Below, piece after piece: positions 45,664-56,888 of a stretch of 64,000 bases of DNA. A model generated the notes under the pieces. That model did no database searches, had not been told where the DNA came from, and worked only from the letters and a program-made list of their open reading frames with translations. The number at the start of each line of letters is the position of its first letter. Position 1 is the first letter of the stretch. Both the position numbers and the translations under genes were made by a program. Origin of the DNA: Streptomyces vietnamensis (lineage in GTDB: Bacteria > Actinomycetota > Actinomycetes > Streptomycetales > Streptomycetaceae); assembly GCF_000830005.1 (NCBI RefSeq), contig NZ_CP010407.1, positions 7,142,001 to 7,206,000 on the forward strand, given 5' to 3'.

Positions 45664-45666
45664 ACG

Positions 45667-48600
45667 GTGATCCCGGTTTCCTTCGCCCAGCAGCGGCTCT
45701 GGTTCCTGAGCGAGCTGGAGGGCCCGAACGCCACCTACAACATCCCGATGGGCCTGCGGCTCACCGGCACCCTCGACATCGCGGCGCTGGACGGCGCCCT
45801 GCACGACGTGGTGACCCGCCACGAGGTGCTGAGGACGGTGTTCCCGGCGGTCTCCGGGAAGCCGTGGCAGAACATCCGGGACGCCGAGTCGGTGGGCTCG
45901 CTGCTGACCGTGGTCGACGCCACCGCCATGACCGAGCCGGAGTTGACCGCCGAACTGGCCGGCGCAGCCGGCTGCGTCTTCCGCCTCGCCGAGGACATCC
46001 CGCTGCGCGCCTGGCTGTTCTCGCGCGGCGAGGCCGAGCACGTGCTGCTGCTGGTGGTGCACCACATCGCCGGCGACGGCTGGTCGATGGGCCCGCTCGC
46101 CCGCGACGTCTCCAGCGCCTACCGGGCCCGCCTGGCCGGCACCGAGCCCGACTGGGACGAACTGCCCGGCCAGTACGCCGACTACGCGCTCTGGCAGCGC
46201 GAGCTGCTCGGCGAGGAGGACGACCCGGAGAGTCTGCTCAACGATCAACTCTCCTACTGGCGGCAGGCGCTGGCCGAGCTGCCCGAGGAGCTCGCGCTGC
46301 CCTTCGACCGGCCCCGCCCGCCCGTCGCCGGCCACCACGGCGGCACCGTGGAGTTCCAGGTGCCCGCCGAACTCCACCGGGGGATAACCGAACTGGCCCG
46401 CGCCGAGGGCTGCACCCCGTTCATGGTGCTGCAGGCGGCGCTCGCCGTGCTGCTGTCCGGGTTCGGCGCCGGCACCGACATCCCGATCGGCACCGCGGTC
46501 GCCGGCCGGATGGACGAGGGCCTCAACGACCTGGTGGGCTTCTTCGTCAACACCCTGGTTCTGCGGACCGACTTGGCCGGCGCGCCGAGCTTCATCGAGC
46601 TGCTGGGCCGGGTGCGTGAGACCAGCCTGCGTGCGTTCGAGCATCAGGACGTGCCGTTCGAGCGGCTGGTGGAGGAGTTGTCGCCGGCCCGGTCGATGTC
46701 CCGTCACCCGCTCTTTCAGGTGATGCTCTCCTTGCAGAACAACGCCCAGCCCGTGCTGGGCCTCCCGGGCCTCACCGCCAAGCCGGTGGCCGCCAGGCCG
46801 GCCCCGGCCAAGTTCGACCTCAACTTCACCTTCTCCGAGAAGTTCGGCACGGCAGGCGCCCCCGCCGGCCTGACGGCCGGCGTGGTCTTCGCCCGCGACC
46901 TGTTCGACGAGCAGACCGCCGAGCGGATCGGCAACGGCTTCGTCCGGGTACTGCGTGAGCTGCTGGCGGCACCGGAACGCCCGATCATCTACGTCGAGTT
47001 GATGACCGAGGAGGAGCGCGAGCTCGTCCTGACGGGCTGGAACGACACGGCGGTCGAGGTCGAGCCGTCGACGCTGCCGGAGCTGTTCGCCGCGCAGGTG
47101 GCGCGGACGCCGGATGCGGTGGCGGTGGTGGCCGAGGGCCTCGAGCTGACGTATGCGGAGCTGGACGCGCGGGCGAATGCCGTGGCGCGGCGCCTGGTCG
47201 AGCACGGTGTGCGCGCGGAGTCGGGTGTCGCGGTGCTGATGGAGCGCTCGGCGGACCTGGTGGTGGCGCTGCTCGCGGTGGTGAAGGCGGGCGGGTGCTA
47301 TGTGCCGCTGGACAGCCGCTATCCGTTGGCGCATCGGCAGGCGATCGTGTCCGAGACGGGCGCGAAGGTGGTGCTCACCGATGCTGGACTGCGGGAGCAG
47401 GCCGAGGAGTTGGGCCTGACCGTACTGACGGTCGACGCGACGACTGCCGAGTCGGTCGACGTTCCGTTCTCCCCGCGCCAGTTGGCGTACGTGATGTACA
47501 CCTCCGGCTCGACCGGTCGCCCCAAGGGCGTGGCGGTGACGCATGCGGACGTGGCCGCGCTGGCGCGGGACCGGCGGTTCGCGGGCGCGGCGATGGAGCG
47601 GGTGTTGCTGCACTCGCCGCACTCCTTCGACGCGTCGACGATGGAGCTGTGGGTCCCGCTGCTGACCGGGCGCCGGGTCGTGGTGATGGCCCCCGGGGAT
47701 GTCTCAACGGCTGCTTTCGCCAAGGCGGTCGGTGCCTACGGGGTCACGGCGCTGTGGCTGACGGCGGGGCTGTTCGCCCTGGTGGCGGAGGAGGACCCGG
47801 GGTGTCTGGCCGGGGTGCGTGAGGTGTGGGCCGGTGGTGACGTGCTGTCGCCGGTGGCCGTGGCCCGGGTGCGGGCGGCCTGCCCGGACATCGTGGTGGT
47901 GAACGGGTACGGGCCGACCGAGGCCACCACGTTCGTCGCCACGCACACCGCGGTGGACGGCGAGGGCGCGCTGCCGATCGGGCGCCCGCTCGACAACATG
48001 CGCGCCTACGTGCTGGACGCCGCGCTGCGCCCGGTGCCGGTGGGTGTGGCGGGCGAGCTGTATGTGGCGGGCGCGGGGCTGGCCCGCGGCTACCTGGGCC
48101 GTGCGGGGCTGACGGCCGAGCGGTTCGTCGCCGACCCGTACGGGCCCGCGGGTGGCCGGCTGTACCGCACCGGAGACCTGGCGCGGTGGAACGCCGACGG
48201 CGAGCTGGAGTACGCCGGCCGGGCCGATCAGCAGGTGAAGATCCGCGGCTTCCGGATCGAGCCGGGTGAGATCGAGTCGGTCGTGATCGGGCACCCGCAG
48301 GTCACGCAGGCGGCCGTGGTGGTGCGTGAGGACGTGCCGGGTGACAAGCGCCTGGTGGCCTACGTGGTGCCGACCGCCGACGGCAAGGGCGAGGAACCGG
48401 CCCGCCGTGGCGCGGCCGTGGGCATGGACGCGCTGCCGCTGACCGTCAACGGCAAGGTGGACCGCAAGGCCCTGCCCGAACCGGGGCATGCGGCGGGTGC
48501 GGGTCGGGCACCGGCGACGGTGCAGGAGGAGTGGCTGTGCCAGGCGTTCGCGCAGGTGCTGGGACTTGACCGGGTCGGTGTGAAGGACGACTTCTTCGCG

Positions 48601-51600
48601 CTGGGTGGTCATTCGCTGTCGGCGATGCGGTTGGTGAGCCGGATGCGCGCGGTGCTGGGCGTGGAGCTGCCCCTCCGGGTGCTGTTCGAACGTCCGACGC
48701 CGGCCGCGCTCGCGGCGTGGAAGGGTGAGGCCGGCGAGGGCCGTGCGGCGCTGGTGCCGGCGGAACGTCCGGAGCGGGTGCCGCTGTCGTTCGCGCAGCG
48801 CCGGCTGTGGTTCCTGGGGCAGCTGGAGGGTCCGAGCGCGACCTACAACATTCCGATGGCGCTGCGGTTGACCGGGGAGCTGGACCGCAGGGCCATGGCC
48901 GAGGCGCTGCGGGACGTGATCGGGCGGCACGAGGTGCTGCGCACGGTCCTGCCGCTGGCGGATGGCGGGCCGTTCCAGCGGGTGCTGTCGCTGGAGGAGT
49001 GCGGCTTCGAGCTGTCGGTGGTCGAGGTGGCCCCGCAGGAGCTGGATGCGGCGGTGACGGAGGCGGTCGGGCATGGGTTCGACCTGACGTCGGAGATCCC
49101 GCTTCGGGCGACGCTGTTCGCCCTCGGCGAGGCCGATCACGTGCTGGTGGTGGTGGTTCACCACATTGCCGGGGACGGCTGGTCGACGGCGCCGTTGGCG
49201 CGGGACCTGTCGGTGGCGTATACCGCTCGGCTGGAGGGCCGGATGCCCGACTGGGCGGCGCTGCCGGTGCAGTACGCGGACTATGCGCTGTGGCAGCGGG
49301 AGCTGCTCGGGAGCGAGGACGATCCGGGCAGTGTGCTGTCCGGGCAGGTGGCGTACTGGCGCGAGGCGTTGGCCGGGGCCCCGGAGGAGTTGGAGCTGCC
49401 GGTGGACCGCCAACGCCCGGCGACGGCTTCGCACCGCGGTGAGAGCGTGGAGCTGGCCGTCTCCGCACAGATGCACCAGCGACTGGCGGCGCTGGCCCGG
49501 GAGCGGGGGGCGACCCTGTTCATGGTGCTGCAGGCGGCGTTGGCGGTGACGTTGAACCGCCTGGGGGCGGGGGTGGACATCCCGATCGGGTCGCCGGTCG
49601 CCGGGCGCACCGACGAGGCGCTCAATGATCTGGTCGGGTTCTTCGTCAACACCCTGGTGATCCGGACCGACCTGTCCGGTGACCCGACCTTCGACGAGCT
49701 GCTGGAGCGGGTCCGGGAGACCAGCCTGCGCGCGTTCGAGCATCAGGACGTGCCGTTCGAGCGGCTGGTGGAGGAGTTGTCGCCGGCCCGGTCGGCGGCA
49801 CGCCAGCCGCTGTTCCAGGTCGTGCTCGCCCTGCAGAACAACCAGTCGGCACGGCTGGAGCTGCCCGGTCTGCGCGCCGAAGGGATGTCGGGCGGTCTGG
49901 TGCACGGCAAGTTCGACCTGGACCTGAACCTGAGCGAGGCGTTCGACGCCGACGGCGCGCCGGCCGGCTTGCGGGGTGTGCTCCTGGCGGCGGCGGACCT
50001 GTTCGATGCGGAGACCGTGCGGCGGATCGCGGGCCGGCTGCTCCAGGTTCTGGAGACGGTGACGGCGCAGCCGGGGACGCGGTTGAGCGCCGTGGACGTG
50101 ATGGGCGCGGATGAGCGTCGCCTGCTCCTGGAGGAGTGGAACGACACGGGTGTTGCTGCTCCTGTGCTGTCGGTGGCGGAGGTGTTCGCCGGGCAGGTGG
50201 CGCGGACGCCGGATGCGGTGGCGGTGGTGGCCGAGGGCATCGAGCTGACGTATGCGGAGTTGGATGTGCGGGCTGCCGCGTTGGCGGGTGTGTTGCGGGA
50301 TCACGGGGTCGGCGCGGAGTCGCTGGTGGGTGTGGTGATGGACCGCTCGGTGGAGCTGCTGGTGGCGTTGCTGGCGGTGGTGAAGGCGGGTGGTGCGTAT
50401 CTGCCGGTGGATGGGGAGTCTCCGTCGGAGCGGATCGCCTATGTGCTGGATGACGCGGCGCCGGTGTGTGTGCTGACCACGCGGGATGCCGCCTGGCGGG
50501 TGCCGGGGTCGGTGGAGGCGCCGGTGCTGGTGGTCGACGGTGAGCGGCTGCCGGCCGGGTCGGCTCGGGTGACCGGCGTCGGGGTGGGTCTGGAGTGCCC
50601 GGTGTATGTGATGTACACCTCGGGTTCGACGGGTGTGCCCAAGGGTGTGGTGACCACGCAGCGGGATCTGGTGGAGTTGGTGTCGGCTTCGCACTGGGGT
50701 GTGGGGTCGGGGGACCGGGTGTTGTTCCAGGCTCCGCATGCCTTCGATGCCTCTTCGTACGAGGTGTGGGTGGCGTTGCTGTCGGGTGCGGCGGTGGTGG
50801 TGGCGCCGGCGGGTGCGGTGGATGCGGTGGTGCTGCGGAAGCTGCTGGTCGACTGTGCGGTGTCGCACGTGCATGTGACGGCGGGGCTGTTCCGGGTGGT
50901 CGCGGAGCAGGATCCGGGGTGTTTCGCGGGTGTGCGTGAGGTGTTGACCGGTGGTGATGTGGTGCCGGTGGGGGCGGTGCGGCGTGTGCTGGAGGCCAGT
51001 GCGGGTGTGGTGGTGCGGCACCTGTACGGGCCGACGGAGGTGACGCTGTGTGCCACCCAGTACGAGGTGGGTTCGCCGGAGGTGCTGGGTGAGGTGCTGC
51101 CGATCGGTGGGCCGTTGGACGGTACCCGGGTGTATGTGCTGGACGAGTGCTTGGTTCCGGTGCCGGTGGGTGTGGCGGGTGAGTTGTATGTCGCGGGTGC
51201 GGGGTTGGCGCGTGGTTATCTGAACCGTCCGGGGCTGACGGGTGAGCGGTTCGTGGCGGATCCGTTCGGTGCGGTGGGTGGTCGGTTGTATCGCACGGGT
51301 GACCGTGTGAAGTGGTCGGCGGACGGCCGGCTGGTGTTCGCGGGGCGTGTGGATGAGCAGGTGAAGATCCGTGGGTTCCGGGTGGAGCCGGCCGAGGTGG
51401 AGTCGGTGGTGGCCGGGCACCCGCTGGTGGCGCAGGCCACGGTGATCGAACGTGTCATGGCAGGCGGCGACAATGCCGAACTCGCCTCTTCCGTCCGTGC
51501 GTTCGTTGCCGAGCGGTTGCCGTCCTACATGGTTCCGTCGGCGGTGGTGGTGCTGGACGCGCTGCCGCTGACCGTGAACGGCAAGCTGGACCGCAAGGCC

Positions 51601-52680
51601 CTGCCGGCCCCGCAGCATGCCGTGAGTGCGAAGGCTCCCGACGGCGGCGGCTCGCTCAGTGCCCTCGAACAGACCGTGTGCGAGGCGTTCGCGAAGCTGC
51701 TGGGGCTGGAGAGCGTCGGGCTCGACGACGACTTCTTCGCCCTGGGTGGGCACTCACTGCTGGCGGTGTCGCTGGTGGAGGAGCTGCGGTCGCGCGGTGT
51801 GTCGGTGTCGGTGCGCGACGTGATCACCAACCCGACTGCGGCGGGACTGCTCAGCAGGATGTCCTTGTCGTCGGTCAAGGACGCGCTCGGCGGCATGCTT
51901 TCCATCCGGCCGAGCGGCAGCAAGTCGCCGTTCTTCTTCGTGCATCCCGGAAGCGGGGCGAGCTGGTGCTACCTGCCGCTGGCCCGGTACATCTCGCAGG
52001 AACATCCGCTCTACGGGCTGCAGGCCGACGGGCTCGACGGCACGAGTGAACTCGCAGCCTGTGCCGTGGAGATGGCCGCGGCGTACATCGAGCAGATTCG
52101 TTCCGTGCAGCCGAGCGGCCCCTACCACCTGGTGGGTTACTCCTTCGGGGGGACGGTGGCGCATGAGATCGCGGTGCAACTCCAGGCGGCGGGTGAGCAG
52201 GTGGCCGCGCTGGTCATGCTGGACGCCTACCCGGCGGAGCAGGACGCGGATCCCGCCGCGGTCGGCGAGGCATCCCGCAACGCTGGGGAGGCGGACCGGT
52301 CCGACGACCCGGCGAGCTCGTCGGCGGACGGCGAGAACGCCGTGGGCGCCCAGAGGCTCCGGGAGCTCCGGGCGGACATGGGCGCTGTCCTCGGTGGGAT
52401 CTCGGACGAGGAGCTGATCCGCATCATGCGCGTCTTCGAGAACAACAGCCGGCTGTTGGCGGAGCACCGGACCGGTCGGTTCCGCGGGGATGCCCTGATG
52501 GTGGTCGCGACGGCGGACAAGGCGACCGATGTGCCGTGGGCGCAGCAGTGGGAGCCGTACGTCTCCGGGGAGGTCACCGAGGTGAGCCTTCCCTTCACGC
52601 ACGCCGACATGATGCGGCCTCAGGCGCTGGGCCAGGTGTGGGCCGCCGTCGAGGGGTGGCTGGGCTCGGGCCGGTCGTAG
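45667..52680 (+). CDS. NRPS 3, two modules plus thioesterase (Val-Hpg-TE)
   Basis: 2337 residues from a GTG 3 bp after the NRPS 2 stop, AAGGAG site. Domains by nucleotide: C10 45667-47000 LCL, A10 47030-48480, T10 48510-48710; C11 48760-50100 LCL, A11 50125-51600, T11 51650-51850; TE 51880-52680. Codes: A10 DAMWWGGT (Val-like), A11 DAYHLGLL (Hpg). A10 has lost about 14 residues around core motif A9: the usual LPxYMVP between GEE and [11 protein letters not shown] is missing, while the A10 lysine motif remains. The TE has GYSFGG (S2159), MLDAYP and a C-terminal FTHAD. It should release the undecapeptide, most likely as a macrolactone with the Thr2 hydroxyl by analogy with enduracidin. The ring position is inference. 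Confidence 0.93.
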   Translation: MIPVSFAQQRLWFLSELEGPNATYNIPMGLRLTGTLDIAALDGALHDVVTRHEVLRTVFPAVSGKPWQNIRDAESVGSLLTVVDATAMTEPELTAELAGAAGCVFRLAEDIPLRAWLFSRGEAEHVLLLVVHHIAGDGWSMGPLARDVSSAYRARLAGTEPDWDELPGQYADYALWQRELLGEEDDPESLLNDQLSYWRQALAELPEELALPFDRPRPPVAGHHGGTVEFQVPAELHRGITELARAEGCTPFMVLQAALAVLLSGFGAGTDIPIGTAVAGRMDEGLNDLVGFFVNTLVLRTDLAGAPSFIELLGRVRETSLRAFEHQDVPFERLVEELSPARSMSRHPLFQVMLSLQNNAQPVLGLPGLTAKPVAARPAPAKFDLNFTFSEKFGTAGAPAGLTAGVVFARDLFDEQTAERIGNGFVRVLRELLAAPERPIIYVELMTEEERELVLTGWNDTAVEVEPSTLPELFAAQVARTPDAVAVVAEGLELTYAELDARANAVARRLVEHGVRAESGVAVLMERSADLVVALLAVVKAGGCYVPLDSRYPLAHRQAIVSETGAKVVLTDAGLREQAEELGLTVLTVDATTAESVDVPFSPRQLAYVMYTSGSTGRPKGVAVTHADVAALARDRRFAGAAMERVLLHSPHSFDASTMELWVPLLTGRRVVVMAPGDVSTAAFAKAVGAYGVTALWLTAGLFALVAEEDPGCLAGVREVWAGGDVLSPVAVARVRAACPDIVVVNGYGPTEATTFVATHTAVDGEGALPIGRPLDNMRAYVLDAALRPVPVGVAGELYVAGAGLARGYLGRAGLTAERFVADPYGPAGGRLYRTGDLARWNADGELEYAGRADQQVKIRGFRIEPGEIESVVIGHPQVTQAAVVVREDVPGDKRLVAYVVPTADGKGEEPARRGAAVGMDALPLTVNGKVDRKALPEPGHAAGAGRAPATVQEEWLCQAFAQVLGLDRVGVKDDFFALGGHSLSAMRLVSRMRAVLGVELPLRVLFERPTPAALAAWKGEAGEGRAALVPAERPERVPLSFAQRRLWFLGQLEGPSATYNIPMALRLTGELDRRAMAEALRDVIGRHEVLRTVLPLADGGPFQRVLSLEECGFELSVVEVAPQELDAAVTEAVGHGFDLTSEIPLRATLFALGEADHVLVVVVHHIAGDGWSTAPLARDLSVAYTARLEGRMPDWAALPVQYADYALWQRELLGSEDDPGSVLSGQVAYWREALAGAPEELELPVDRQRPATASHRGESVELAVSAQMHQRLAALARERGATLFMVLQAALAVTLNRLGAGVDIPIGSPVAGRTDEALNDLVGFFVNTLVIRTDLSGDPTFDELLERVRETSLRAFEHQDVPFERLVEELSPARSAARQPLFQVVLALQNNQSARLELPGLRAEGMSGGLVHGKFDLDLNLSEAFDADGAPAGLRGVLLAAADLFDAETVRRIAGRLLQVLETVTAQPGTRLSAVDVMGADERRLLLEEWNDTGVAAPVLSVAEVFAGQVARTPDAVAVVAEGIELTYAELDVRAAALAGVLRDHGVGAESLVGVVMDRSVELLVALLAVVKAGGAYLPVDGESPSERIAYVLDDAAPVCVLTTRDAAWRVPGSVEAPVLVVDGERLPAGSARVTGVGVGLECPVYVMYTSGSTGVPKGVVTTQRDLVELVSASHWGVGSGDRVLFQAPHAFDASSYEVWVALLSGAAVVVAPAGAVDAVVLRKLLVDCAVSHVHVTAGLFRVVAEQDPGCFAGVREVLTGGDVVPVGAVRRVLEASAGVVVRHLYGPTEVTLCATQYEVGSPEVLGEVLPIGGPLDGTRVYVLDECLVPVPVGVAGELYVAGAGLARGYLNRPGLTGERFVADPFGAVGGRLYRTGDRVKWSADGRLVFAGRVDEQVKIRGFRVEPAEVESVVAGHPLVAQATVIERVMAGGDNAELASSVRAFVAERLPSYMVPSAVVVLDALPLTVNGKLDRKALPAPQHAVSAKAPDGGGSLSALEQTVCEAFAKLLGLESVGLDDDFFALGGHSLLAVSLVEELRSRGVSVSVRDVITNPTAAGLLSRMSLSSVKDALGGMLSIRPSGSKSPFFFVHPGSGASWCYLPLARYISQEHPLYGLQADGLDGTSELAACAVEMAAAYIEQIRSVQPSGPYHLVGYSFGGTVAHEIAVQLQAAGEQVAALVMLDAYPAEQDADPAAVGEASRNAGEADRSDDPASSSADGENAVGAQRLRELRADMGAVLGGISDEELIRIMRVFENNSRLLAEHRTGRFRGDALMVVATADKATDVPWAQQWEPYVSGEVTEVSLPFTHADMMRPQALGQVWAAVEGWLGSGRS
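47038..48271 (+). repeat. Long near-identical segment, Val-like A domain copy b
   Basis: Partner of 35404-36640. The match stops just before the A10-specific deletion of core motif A9. Confidence 0.8.
50139..51452 (+). repeat. Long near-identical segment, Hpg A domain copy b
   Basis: Partner of 32003-33316. Divergence from copy a resumes abruptly after the shared ACGGTGATCG, within the C-terminal part of A11. Confidence 0.85.
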
Positions 52681-52722
52681 CGGTCTCCTACGGGCGCAGC
52701 GGTAGGCGCGCCGCAAGCGAAG

Positions 52723-52761
52723 GGGAGGGCCGTCATCCGCACCGCGGGTGGCGGCCCTCCC
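52723..52761 (+). terminator. Terminator of the main biosynthetic operon
   Basis: Arms GGGAGGGCCG (52723-52732) and CGGCCCTCCC (52752-52761), followed by GTTTCCCCTT, 43 bp after the NRPS 3 stop. Confidence 0.7.
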
Positions 52762-52874
52762 GTTTCCCCTTGCCGTCCTCACCGACAGGCGGCCGGTCAT
52801 GGCCGACGCGAAGCGAAACGAGCTGATCCCCTGGAGAGCGGGATGCCGGGGCTCGGGGCCGGCGGGAACGCCGA

Positions 52875-52917
52875 AGCGCGGGTGCCGAGGCTGTGACACA
52901 GCCTCGGCACCCGCGCT
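52875..52917 (-). terminator. Strong hairpin between the convergent operons
   Basis: Perfect 21-bp arms at 52875-52895 and 52897-52917 (core GCGGGTGCCGAGGCTGTG) with one central base. It lies 25 bp after the type II thioesterase stop on the minus strand and can also block read-through from the NRPS operon. Confidence 0.8.
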
Positions 52918-52942
52918 GTCGGTCCGAGAGTCCCCGGGGGCG

Positions 52943-53713
52943 TCAGCGGGAGCTGAACGCCCCGGAGAGGGCCGGGATGTAGGTCGGAATCCGACTCCAG
53001 ACCTCCGGCGTGTAGAAGTGGCCGCCGGGCAGGGCGTCGTGCCGGAAGTCACCGGTCGTGAGGTGCCGCCAGTACTCGCCGGCGTTGGGCTCGATCACCG
53101 TGTCCGTCTCGCCGGTCAGGACCTGCAGCGGCACACTGACCTTCGAGCCGGGAACGTAGCGGAAGGTGTCCCGGACCCGGACGTCGGCCCGCATCAGCTC
53201 GACCGCGAGTTCCCGCAGGTCCGGGTCGTTGACGACGTGCTCGGGCAACATCCCGTGCATGGTCATCCAGCCGAGCAGCTGCTCGTCGGTGTCCTGCTGG
53301 GTCGGGGACCCGTCCTGGGCGGTCAGTCCGCGGTCGGCCGCGTTGGCGGAGGACACCACGAGCGCCTCGGGCGCGGGGCCGCCGAGCCGCTCGATGCGCA
53401 CGGTGACGTCGAAGGCCATCCAGCCGCCCATGCTGTGACCGAAGAGCACATAGGGGCCCTCGGCGGCGGCGGAGAGCACGGCCTGGGTCGTGTCGTCGGC
53501 GAGGGCGTCCCAGGTCTGGGCGAAGTCCTCCATGAAACGGCCTTCCCGGCCCGGGTAGCAGATGGCGGCGAGGTCGACGTCCGCCGGGAGCATGCCGCCC
53601 CACTGGTGGTACTGCCCGGTGCCGCCGCCGCAGAAGCCGAGGCAGATCAGGGTGCGGGCGGCGTTCTCGGTTCGGCGGGATCGGACGACGATGAGGTCCT
53701 GGGCGGTAGCCAT
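52943..53713 (-). CDS. Type II thioesterase
   Basis: 256 residues. GrsT/RifR-type alpha/beta hydrolase with an early LGFCGGGTGQYHQW, nucleophile GHSMGG (Ser94), GETDTVIEP with the Asp, and PGGHFY with the His. It removes wrong or stalled acyl groups from carrier domains of NRPSs and so keeps the line running. It is the last gene of a minus-strand operon, 27 bp after the free-standing A-T gene, and may also proofread that carrier domain. Confidence 0.93.
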   Translation of the reverse strand: MATAQDLIVVRSRRTENAARTLICLGFCGGGTGQYHQWGGMLPADVDLAAICYPGREGRFMEDFAQTWDALADDTTQAVLSAAAEGPYVLFGHSMGGWMAFDVTVRIERLGGPAPEALVVSSANAADRGLTAQDGSPTQQDTDEQLLGWMTMHGMLPEHVVNDPDLRELAVELMRADVRVRDTFRYVPGSKVSVPLQVLTGETDTVIEPNAGEYWRHLTTGDFRHDALPGGHFYTPEVWSRIPTYIPALSGAFSSR

Positions 53714-53740
53714 GGGCGGGAATCCTTGTGATGTGAGGGG

Positions 53741-55552
53741 TCAGGGGGTCTCGGGAGCCGCGGCGAGCTTGGCCTCGACGTACCCGGCCAGTTCGCGCAG
53801 CTGCGGGTGCTGGTACACCTCTTTGGTCCGCACGGCGAGGCCGAGCTCGCGCTTCAGCCGGCTGATGACGCGCAGCGCGACGAGCGAGTGGCCGCCCAGG
53901 GCGAAGAAGTTGTCGTCGGCGCTGATCCGGTCCCGGCCCAGGACCTCCGACCAGACCTCGGCGAGCAGCTTCTCGACCGTTCCCCGGGGCTCGACGAACT
54001 GCTCGACGGGTGCCGCATGCGGCGCGGGCAGTGCCTCCCAGTCGACCTTGCCGTTGACGGTCAGCGGAATGGCGTCGACCGCCACGAAGACCGAAGGGAC
54101 CATGAACTCGGGGAGCGCTGCGGCGCAGTGGTCGCGCAACTCCGCGCCGGTCGGCGGCTCGGCGGCGACGTAGTAGGCCACCAACCGGTCGCCGAGCGCG
54201 GGGTCCCGGTAGCCGGTCAGCACGGCGGTGGTCACCCGGGGGTGCGAGGAGACCGCGGCCTCGACCTCGCCGAGTTCGATCCGGTAGCCGCGGATCTTGA
54301 CCTGGCGGTCGACCCGGCCGATGAAGTCCAGCGAACCGTCGGCTCGCAGGCGGACCTGGTCTCCGGTGCGGTACATCCTCGCTCCTTGCCCGCCGCCGGG
54401 CAGGGAAGGCCCGTCGCCGTTCGCGGCGAACGGGTCGGCGACGAAGCGCTCGGCGGTCAGGGCCGACCGGTTGAGGTAGCCCAGGGCCAGGCCCTCGCCC
54501 GCCAAGTACAGCTCGCCCGTCTCACCGGGAGCGGTCACCTGCCGGAGGTCGTCGCCGACCACGTACGCCCGGGTGCCCGGCAGCGGGTGGCCGATGTGCG
54601 CTTCCCCACCGGTGATCCAGGCACTGGTGGCGTCCACGGTGCACTCGGTCGGACCGTAGAGGTTCACCGCTTCGAGCAGCCCGTTCGCGGTCGCCTTGGA
54701 CATCTCCTCCCAGGTCCGCTCCGGCACCGGCTCCCCGCCCATGAACAGACGCGGCAGCGGGCCGTCGGCACCGCTGTCCAGCAGGCAGGTTCGCACCAGC
54801 TCCCAGAGGGAGGGGGTGAGGTCGAGGTCCTGGATGCCGTACGCGTCGAGCAGGGTCCGGAGCTGGACGGGATCGGTGCGCTGGTCCTCGTCGAGGATGG
54901 CGATGGTGTCGCCGCGGCAGATCCGCGCCCACTGCTTCACCGAGGAATCGAAGGAGACGCTGGCGTTCCAGCCGACGACCCGCGGCTCTTCGGCGTAGAC
55001 GCCGGCCCGCTCCAGGGCCGTGACCAGGTCTGCGACGGATCCCCGTCCGACCTGGACGCCCTTGGGCCGACCGGTTGAGCCCGAGGTGTAGATCACGTAC
55101 GCCGGGTCGAGCGGATTGGCGGCCACCGGCTTCGAGTCGGCGGCTTCGGGGTCGTCGGCCACGGAGTCCGGGGCGACGACGTCGAGGCCGGATGCCCACA
55201 GGGCGTGGCTCGGCGCCCCCACCAGTACCCGGATGCCGGCGTCCTTGGCCATGAACTCCAGGCGCTCGACCGGGTAGCGGGGGTCCAGCGGGAGGTAGGC
55301 CGCACCCGCCCGCCACACCGCGAGCAGCGATACGACCAGCTGGGTGGTGCGCGGCAGGCTGACCCCCACCAGGTCGCCGACGCCGATGCCACGGGAGGCC
55401 AGGGCACCGGCGAGCTGTGCGGTTCGCCGGTCGAGCTCGGCGAAGGTGAGCTCACCGTCCGTGCCCCGTACGGCGATCCGGTCCGGGGCGTGCTGTGCGG
55501 CAGCGCGGAAGCGTGTTACCAGGTCAACCGGCTTCTGGGCGAGGTCAGTCAC
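53741..55552 (-). CDS. Free-standing adenylation-thiolation protein, Glu-like code
   Basis: 603 residues from a GTG with AAGGAG upstream; an upstream ATG at 55597 lacks such a site. A complete A domain has [25 protein letters not shown] and NGK, followed by one T domain with [12 protein letters not shown]. There are no C or TE domains. Its specificity residues, read by eye, are DSKDFGLV. The D-x-K-D-x-G pattern is closest to Glu codes such as DAKDLGVV and clearly not Thr (DFW). It is the only protein here that could supply the residue for the A-less module 8. In kutzneride synthesis, as I recall, KtzN likewise loads Glu in trans onto a module with a truncated A domain, and partner dioxygenases hydroxylate it. 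Two such dioxygenases lie directly upstream here. The amino acid is a tentative call. Confidence 0.88.
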   Translation of the reverse strand: MTDLAQKPVDLVTRFRAAAQHAPDRIAVRGTDGELTFAELDRRTAQLAGALASRGIGVGDLVGVSLPRTTQLVVSLLAVWRAGAAYLPLDPRYPVERLEFMAKDAGIRVLVGAPSHALWASGLDVVAPDSVADDPEAADSKPVAANPLDPAYVIYTSGSTGRPKGVQVGRGSVADLVTALERAGVYAEEPRVVGWNASVSFDSSVKQWARICRGDTIAILDEDQRTDPVQLRTLLDAYGIQDLDLTPSLWELVRTCLLDSGADGPLPRLFMGGEPVPERTWEEMSKATANGLLEAVNLYGPTECTVDATSAWITGGEAHIGHPLPGTRAYVVGDDLRQVTAPGETGELYLAGEGLALGYLNRSALTAERFVADPFAANGDGPSLPGGGQGARMYRTGDQVRLRADGSLDFIGRVDRQVKIRGYRIELGEVEAAVSSHPRVTTAVLTGYRDPALGDRLVAYYVAAEPPTGAELRDHCAAALPEFMVPSVFVAVDAIPLTVNGKVDWEALPAPHAAPVEQFVEPRGTVEKLLAEVWSEVLGRDRISADDNFFALGGHSLVALRVISRLKRELGLAVRTKEVYQHPQLRELAGYVEAKLAAAPETP

Positions 55553-55630
55553 GAGAACGAGCTCCTTGTGCACAGGAATGGGGCATGGCGCGGCCATCGG
55601 ACCGACCCGGTCTGACGGCGCCGGTCAGGT

Positions 55631-56635
55631 TCAGGCGAACGCGGGCGCGGGCTCCACGGTCGGCCGGCACTCGGAGAGCTCGACCGGGTCGCCCATGGCC
55701 ACCACGATCTTCCGGTCGCCACGGAACGGATCCCGGCCGTGTGCGGTCAGGATGTTGTCGACCAGCATCACGTCGCCCGGCTGCCAGGTCTCGCGCACCG
55801 TGGCCGCGTCATAGGCCGCCTGGATGGCCTGGAGGTCCTCGTTGCTCAGCGCGTCCCCGTCACCGAACTCGGTGTTGAACGGAAGACCGTCGCGTCCGAA
55901 CTCATCGACCAGCGCCTCCCGCAGGTCCTCCTCCAGCGCCCACTCGTTCCAGAAGAGCAGGTGGTTGAACCACACCTCCTCGCCACTCGACGGGTGGGTG
56001 ATGATGCCGGGACGGATCTGGCTCGTCTTCAGGGTGCCGTCGTCGTACCACTGGTGGCCGATGAGGTTGTCCGCGCAGTAGCGCGCGACCTCGTCCACGT
56101 CATCGGTGGCGAACGCGGTCTGCCAGTCGGTGGAAATGTGCTCGGAGTAGCTGCGCGAGAGTCGCCACCCGGCGGTCCGGATCTTCTCGACCACCTGATC
56201 GGGGAGCGCGTCGAGGACCTTCCGGCAGTCCGCGACGGGTGTCGCCCCGCCCTGCGACGGTGCGACCAGGCAGCCGAACAACAGCCGGCCGGGGAAGGTC
56301 AGCGTGTAGCTGTTCTCGTTGTGCATCCGGATCGACTGCGCGGCCGGGAGGTCCGTCGAAGAGAAGACGTCGTCGCCGAGCCGACTGCGGGGAGTGGTCT
56401 TCTCCCGGTACGGCGTCCGCTCGCTGATGAGCACGTCTCGGATCTGCGCGAAGTCCTCGATGGTCGCCATCGGCAGGCCGCGCAGGTAGATCGCGCCGTA
56501 TTCCCGCAGAGCCGCGGTCAGTTGCGGACGGACATCCTCGAGCCACGCGCGGACCTGTGTCATCCCGGTGAGACCGGCGACCTGCGTTATGGCCGGCTTG
56601 CCCTCAACTACCTGCCATTCCAGCGTATGTGACAT
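55631..56635 (-). CDS. Fe(II)/2-oxoglutarate amino-acid hydroxylase A (TauD/SyrP/AsnO type)
   Basis: 334 residues from the ATG complementary to 56633-56635, with AAAGGA upstream. Iron ligands: H105 and E107 in MHNENSY (HxE form) and H299 in AHGRDPF. FPGRLLFGC and GGATPVAD are typical of SyrP, KtzO and AsnO proteins, which hydroxylate the beta-carbon of Asp, Glu or Asn, free or bound to a carrier domain. It lies 78 bp upstream of the free-standing A-T gene in the same operon, so the A-T bound residue is the likely substrate. Asp1 or Asp3 on NRPS 1 is the alternative. Upstream it has its own leader with a tandem repeat, after the terminator of hydroxylase B. Confidence 0.9.
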   Translation of the reverse strand: MSHTLEWQVVEGKPAITQVAGLTGMTQVRAWLEDVRPQLTAALREYGAIYLRGLPMATIEDFAQIRDVLISERTPYREKTTPRSRLGDDVFSSTDLPAAQSIRMHNENSYTLTFPGRLLFGCLVAPSQGGATPVADCRKVLDALPDQVVEKIRTAGWRLSRSYSEHISTDWQTAFATDDVDEVARYCADNLIGHQWYDDGTLKTSQIRPGIITHPSSGEEVWFNHLLFWNEWALEEDLREALVDEFGRDGLPFNTEFGDGDALSNEDLQAIQAAYDAATVRETWQPGDVMLVDNILTAHGRDPFRGDRKIVVAMGDPVELSECRPTVEPAPAFA

Positions 56636-56704
56636 TGGATCAGGTCCTTTCCAGTTCCGTGGACCGGTTGGATGATAGGAGGATCGGTTGCGCCACGTTA
56701 AGGC

Positions 56705-56740
56705 GTTCAACGGGCTGACTCCGTTCAACGGGCTGACTCG
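56705..56740. repeat. Tandem 18-bp duplication with StrR half-sites
   Basis: GTTCAACGGGCTGACTCC at 56705-56722 is repeated at 56723-56740 with one change. Each copy starts with a StrR-type half-site (GTTCAAC), but no inverted partner stands 11 bp away. Position is 70 bp before hydroxylase A on its upstream side. Confidence 0.65.
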
Positions 56741-56833
56741 ATGCACGCGGCCGGGTGCAGCGCGCCATCGCCGCCCATGAGGCGAAGATCGTCCCGCCGC
56801 CCGAGTGACGCCCCGGTCGCCACCGACCGAACC

Positions 56834-56870
56834 GGGAGCCCTGGTCCATCGGCTGCGGACCAGGGCTCCC
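56834..56870 (-). terminator. Terminator after hydroxylase B
   Basis: Perfect 14-bp arms GGGAGCCCTGGTCC (56834-56847) and its complement (56857-56870) with a 9-nt loop, starting 18 bp after the hydroxylase B stop on the minus strand. Confidence 0.75.
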
Positions 56871-56888
56871 GCGTTCTGCCCGGTGCTC

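Noticed and set aside
55523..55551. Possible ninth StrR box (GGTCAACCG-N11-AGGTCAGTC)
   Set aside because: The right half-site fits poorly and it lies inside the coding sequence of the A-T protein.
53741..55552. Free-standing A-T protein assigned to Thr by analogy with RamoD and EndD
   Set aside because: The pocket residues (DSK...D) do not resemble the Thr pattern DFW...; a Glu-like call fits better, though it remains tentative.
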